Origin: Bacteroidota bacterium | Lineage (GTDB): Bacteria > Bacteroidota > Bacteroidia > Bacteroidales > Prolixibacteraceae | Direction: 5' to 3' | NCBI GenBank assembly: GCA_023488865.1 | Contig: JAMDDG010000342.1 | Location: forward strand, 1-33,121 | Length of the DNA stretch: 33,121 bases | Shown here: positions 32,160 to 33,121 of the stretch, piece by piece | Numbering within the stretch: position 1 is the stretch's first letter | Layout: every line of letters starts with the position of its first letter | The notes under the pieces: model-generated | What the model was told of the DNA's origin: nothing | What the model saw: only the letters and a program-made list of their open reading frames with translations | Database searches by the model: none | Program-made: the position numbers and the translations under genes

Positions 32160-32465
32160 TTATTTGCTTATTGGTTTTTCGGCATAGACAGTGATGCTGA
32201 AGATCCCGGCCCCGGAACCCAGATCAATGACGGTATCCCCCTGTTTGATCTGCGCAAATTCGGTTGGGATTCCGCAACCAAGTCCCAGATCGGCATCCGG
32301 ATTGTACCCTTCGAGTTGATCATACTTTTCGCTGAAGATGGAATAATCAATAGTCGGGCAGCATCCTGTCGCGCCACAGCAGGAGGTTGCATTTGCCAAT
32401 TTACTTTGTTTGACTATTTCGCCATACTTTTCCCTGACAACTGATTTTATATCTTCTGCCTTCAT
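32160..32465 (-). pseudogene. arsM: Arsenite methyltransferase ArsM, truncated after motif I
   Basis: 101 residues from ATG 32465, which overlaps the arsC stop (ATGA). The start MKAEDIKSVVREKYGEIV, the cysteine-rich SCCGATGCC (C29, C30, C35, C36), the LGLGCGIPT segment (C64) and SAM motif [12 protein letters not shown] are ArsM features. Normal ArsM has about 260-280 residues; here sequence after motif I changes to [14 protein letters not shown] and stops, so most of the SAM-binding fold and later arsenic-binding cysteines are missing. It cannot methylate As(III). A cysteine-rich arsenic-binding remnant is conceivable. The intact translational coupling with arsC suggests a fairly recent loss. 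Confidence 0.8.
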
Positions 32466-32890
32466 GATAATTGAGGTTTTATTTGTTCGGCATACAATTG
32501 CCAAAATCTGTTTTTAATTTCATCGCGGACGCGAATAAATTCGCTCCAAACAAATTCAGGACTCCCTGGAGCATGGGAAGGATCATCAAAGCCAATATGC
32601 ATCCGGTGCTTAACCTTGCCGATAAAGGCAGGACATGCTTCGTTGGCCCCCCCGCAGACGGTGATCACATAATCCCATTCCTCGTTCAGGTATTTTTCGA
32701 CCGGGTCTGAGGTATGGTGACTGATATCTATACCGGCTTCTTTCATCACTTCAACGGCTTGTGCGTTGAGTTTGCCGGATGCCTGTGTCCCTGCCGAACA
32801 GACCGTGAGCCTTGGATCGAAGGATTGTAGAAAGCCGTGTGCCATCTGGCTGCGGCAGCTGTTTCCGGTACAAAGTATTAAGATTTTCAT
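32462..32890 (-). CDS. arsC: Arsenate reductase, low-molecular-weight phosphatase type
   Basis: 142 residues. The phosphatase loop CTGNSCRS gives C7 and R13, VCGGANEACP gives C79 and C86, and FDDPSHAPGS gives the acidic residue. The C7/C79/C86 set matches C10/C82/C89 of the thioredoxin-coupled ArsC of pI258, which reduces arsenate to arsenite by a disulfide relay. Its product is then exported by the ACR3 two genes downstream. The stop overlaps the arsM start. Confidence 0.93.
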   Translation of the reverse strand: MKILILCTGNSCRSQMAHGFLQSFDPRLTVCSAGTQASGKLNAQAVEVMKEAGIDISHHTSDPVEKYLNEEWDYVITVCGGANEACPAFIGKVKHRMHIGFDDPSHAPGSPEFVWSEFIRVRDEIKNRFWQLYAEQIKPQLS

Positions 32891-32950
32891 AAAACTGATT
32901 TAAAGATGGAAAATGAAGACGGTCCCTGAGCGAAGCCGAAGGGGAAATGG

Positions 32951-33121
32951 TCAGCACTTGCAGTCGATGTCGCTGCTGCCAATCTCTTTGAAGAAGCTGG
33001 TAAATAGTTCTTTGAACCTTGTAAGCTCCGTGCCGCACAAACAATAATTAATCTTCAAGCCGTCAATATCGCCGTGGATCAGTCCCAGTTCGCGCAGCTC
33101 CTTCAGGTGCTGTGAGACGGT
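32951..33121 (-). CDS. arsR: ArsR-family arsenic-responsive repressor, C-terminal part
   Basis: The reverse strand is open from the window edge to TGA at 32953-32951 (56 residues; the start is outside). TVSQHLKELRELGLIHGDIDG is the recognition helix and wing of an ArsR/SmtB winged helix. Cysteines in NYCLCG and the C-terminal DCKC could bind As(III), although they lie after the wing instead of in the classical helix-3 CxC position. It would repress the ars operon until arsenite binds. Sixty bases separate it from arsC. Confidence 0.8.
   Translation of the reverse strand, partial: TVSQHLKELRELGLIHGDIDGLKINYCLCGTELTRFKELFTSFFKEIGSSDIDCKC

Overview
The window looks like a chromosomal segment of a Bacteroidota bacterium, probably a polysaccharide-using member of the Bacteroidales/Marinilabiliales type; the rank below phylum is a guess. 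The evidence is several -7 boxes of the Bacteroidota form TAnnTTTG, a core block ftsK-lolA / pyk-aroQ / xerD with proteins of Bacteroidota type, degenerate intergenic repeats common in this phylum, and carbohydrate-related genes. No tRNA, rRNA, CRISPR array or insertion sequence was seen.

Layout. (1) 1-1180: the N-terminal half of a radical-SAM anaerobic sulfatase-maturase and the decayed 5' end of a GH28-like pectinase, both on the minus strand. (2) 1181-14115: a 13-kb defence island, all on the plus strand. A perfect 40-bp palindrome and promoter precede an AbiEi/AbiEii-type toxin-antitoxin pair. Next come DNA phosphorothioation genes dndC, dndD and dndE, and then five tightly packed genes that are not the usual dndFGH: a 738-aa fusion of RNA-polymerase-alpha-CTD-like, sigma-region-4-like, winged-helix and helicase-associated-like segments; a PLD-nuclease/DEAH-helicase fusion; a 71-aa protein; an SMC/Rad50-like ATPase with a degenerate P-loop and a CxxC hook; and a 164-aa protein. 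dndA and dndB are absent. From dndC onward the DNA is much more AT-rich than the flanks, while the toxin-antitoxin pair is near the flank composition. (3) 14240-21590: core genes ftsK, lolA-like, pyk, aroQ and xerD, with a glycoside hydrolase relic between aroQ and xerD. (4) 21675-30441: an aminotransferase, GTP-type PEP carboxykinase, an operon of Tat-exported FAD oxidoreductase + SGAT-motif/helical-repeat protein + glycerate 2-kinase, and a convergent class V aminotransferase with a CxC near its C-terminus. (5) 30531-33121: a DUF1456 gene and a minus-strand arsenic operon arsR-arsC-arsM(truncated)-acr3.

How the genes work together. DndC/D/E would place sulfur in the DNA backbone, using a cysteine desulfurase encoded elsewhere (or possibly by the distant class V enzyme). 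The five following genes are the best candidates for the partner that attacks unmodified DNA, in place of DndFGH. The AbiE-like pair at the head may act as an addiction module and may impose its operator on the whole transcript, since no clear promoter was seen between the two modules. The most interesting candidate for a poorly described system is 6799-14115.
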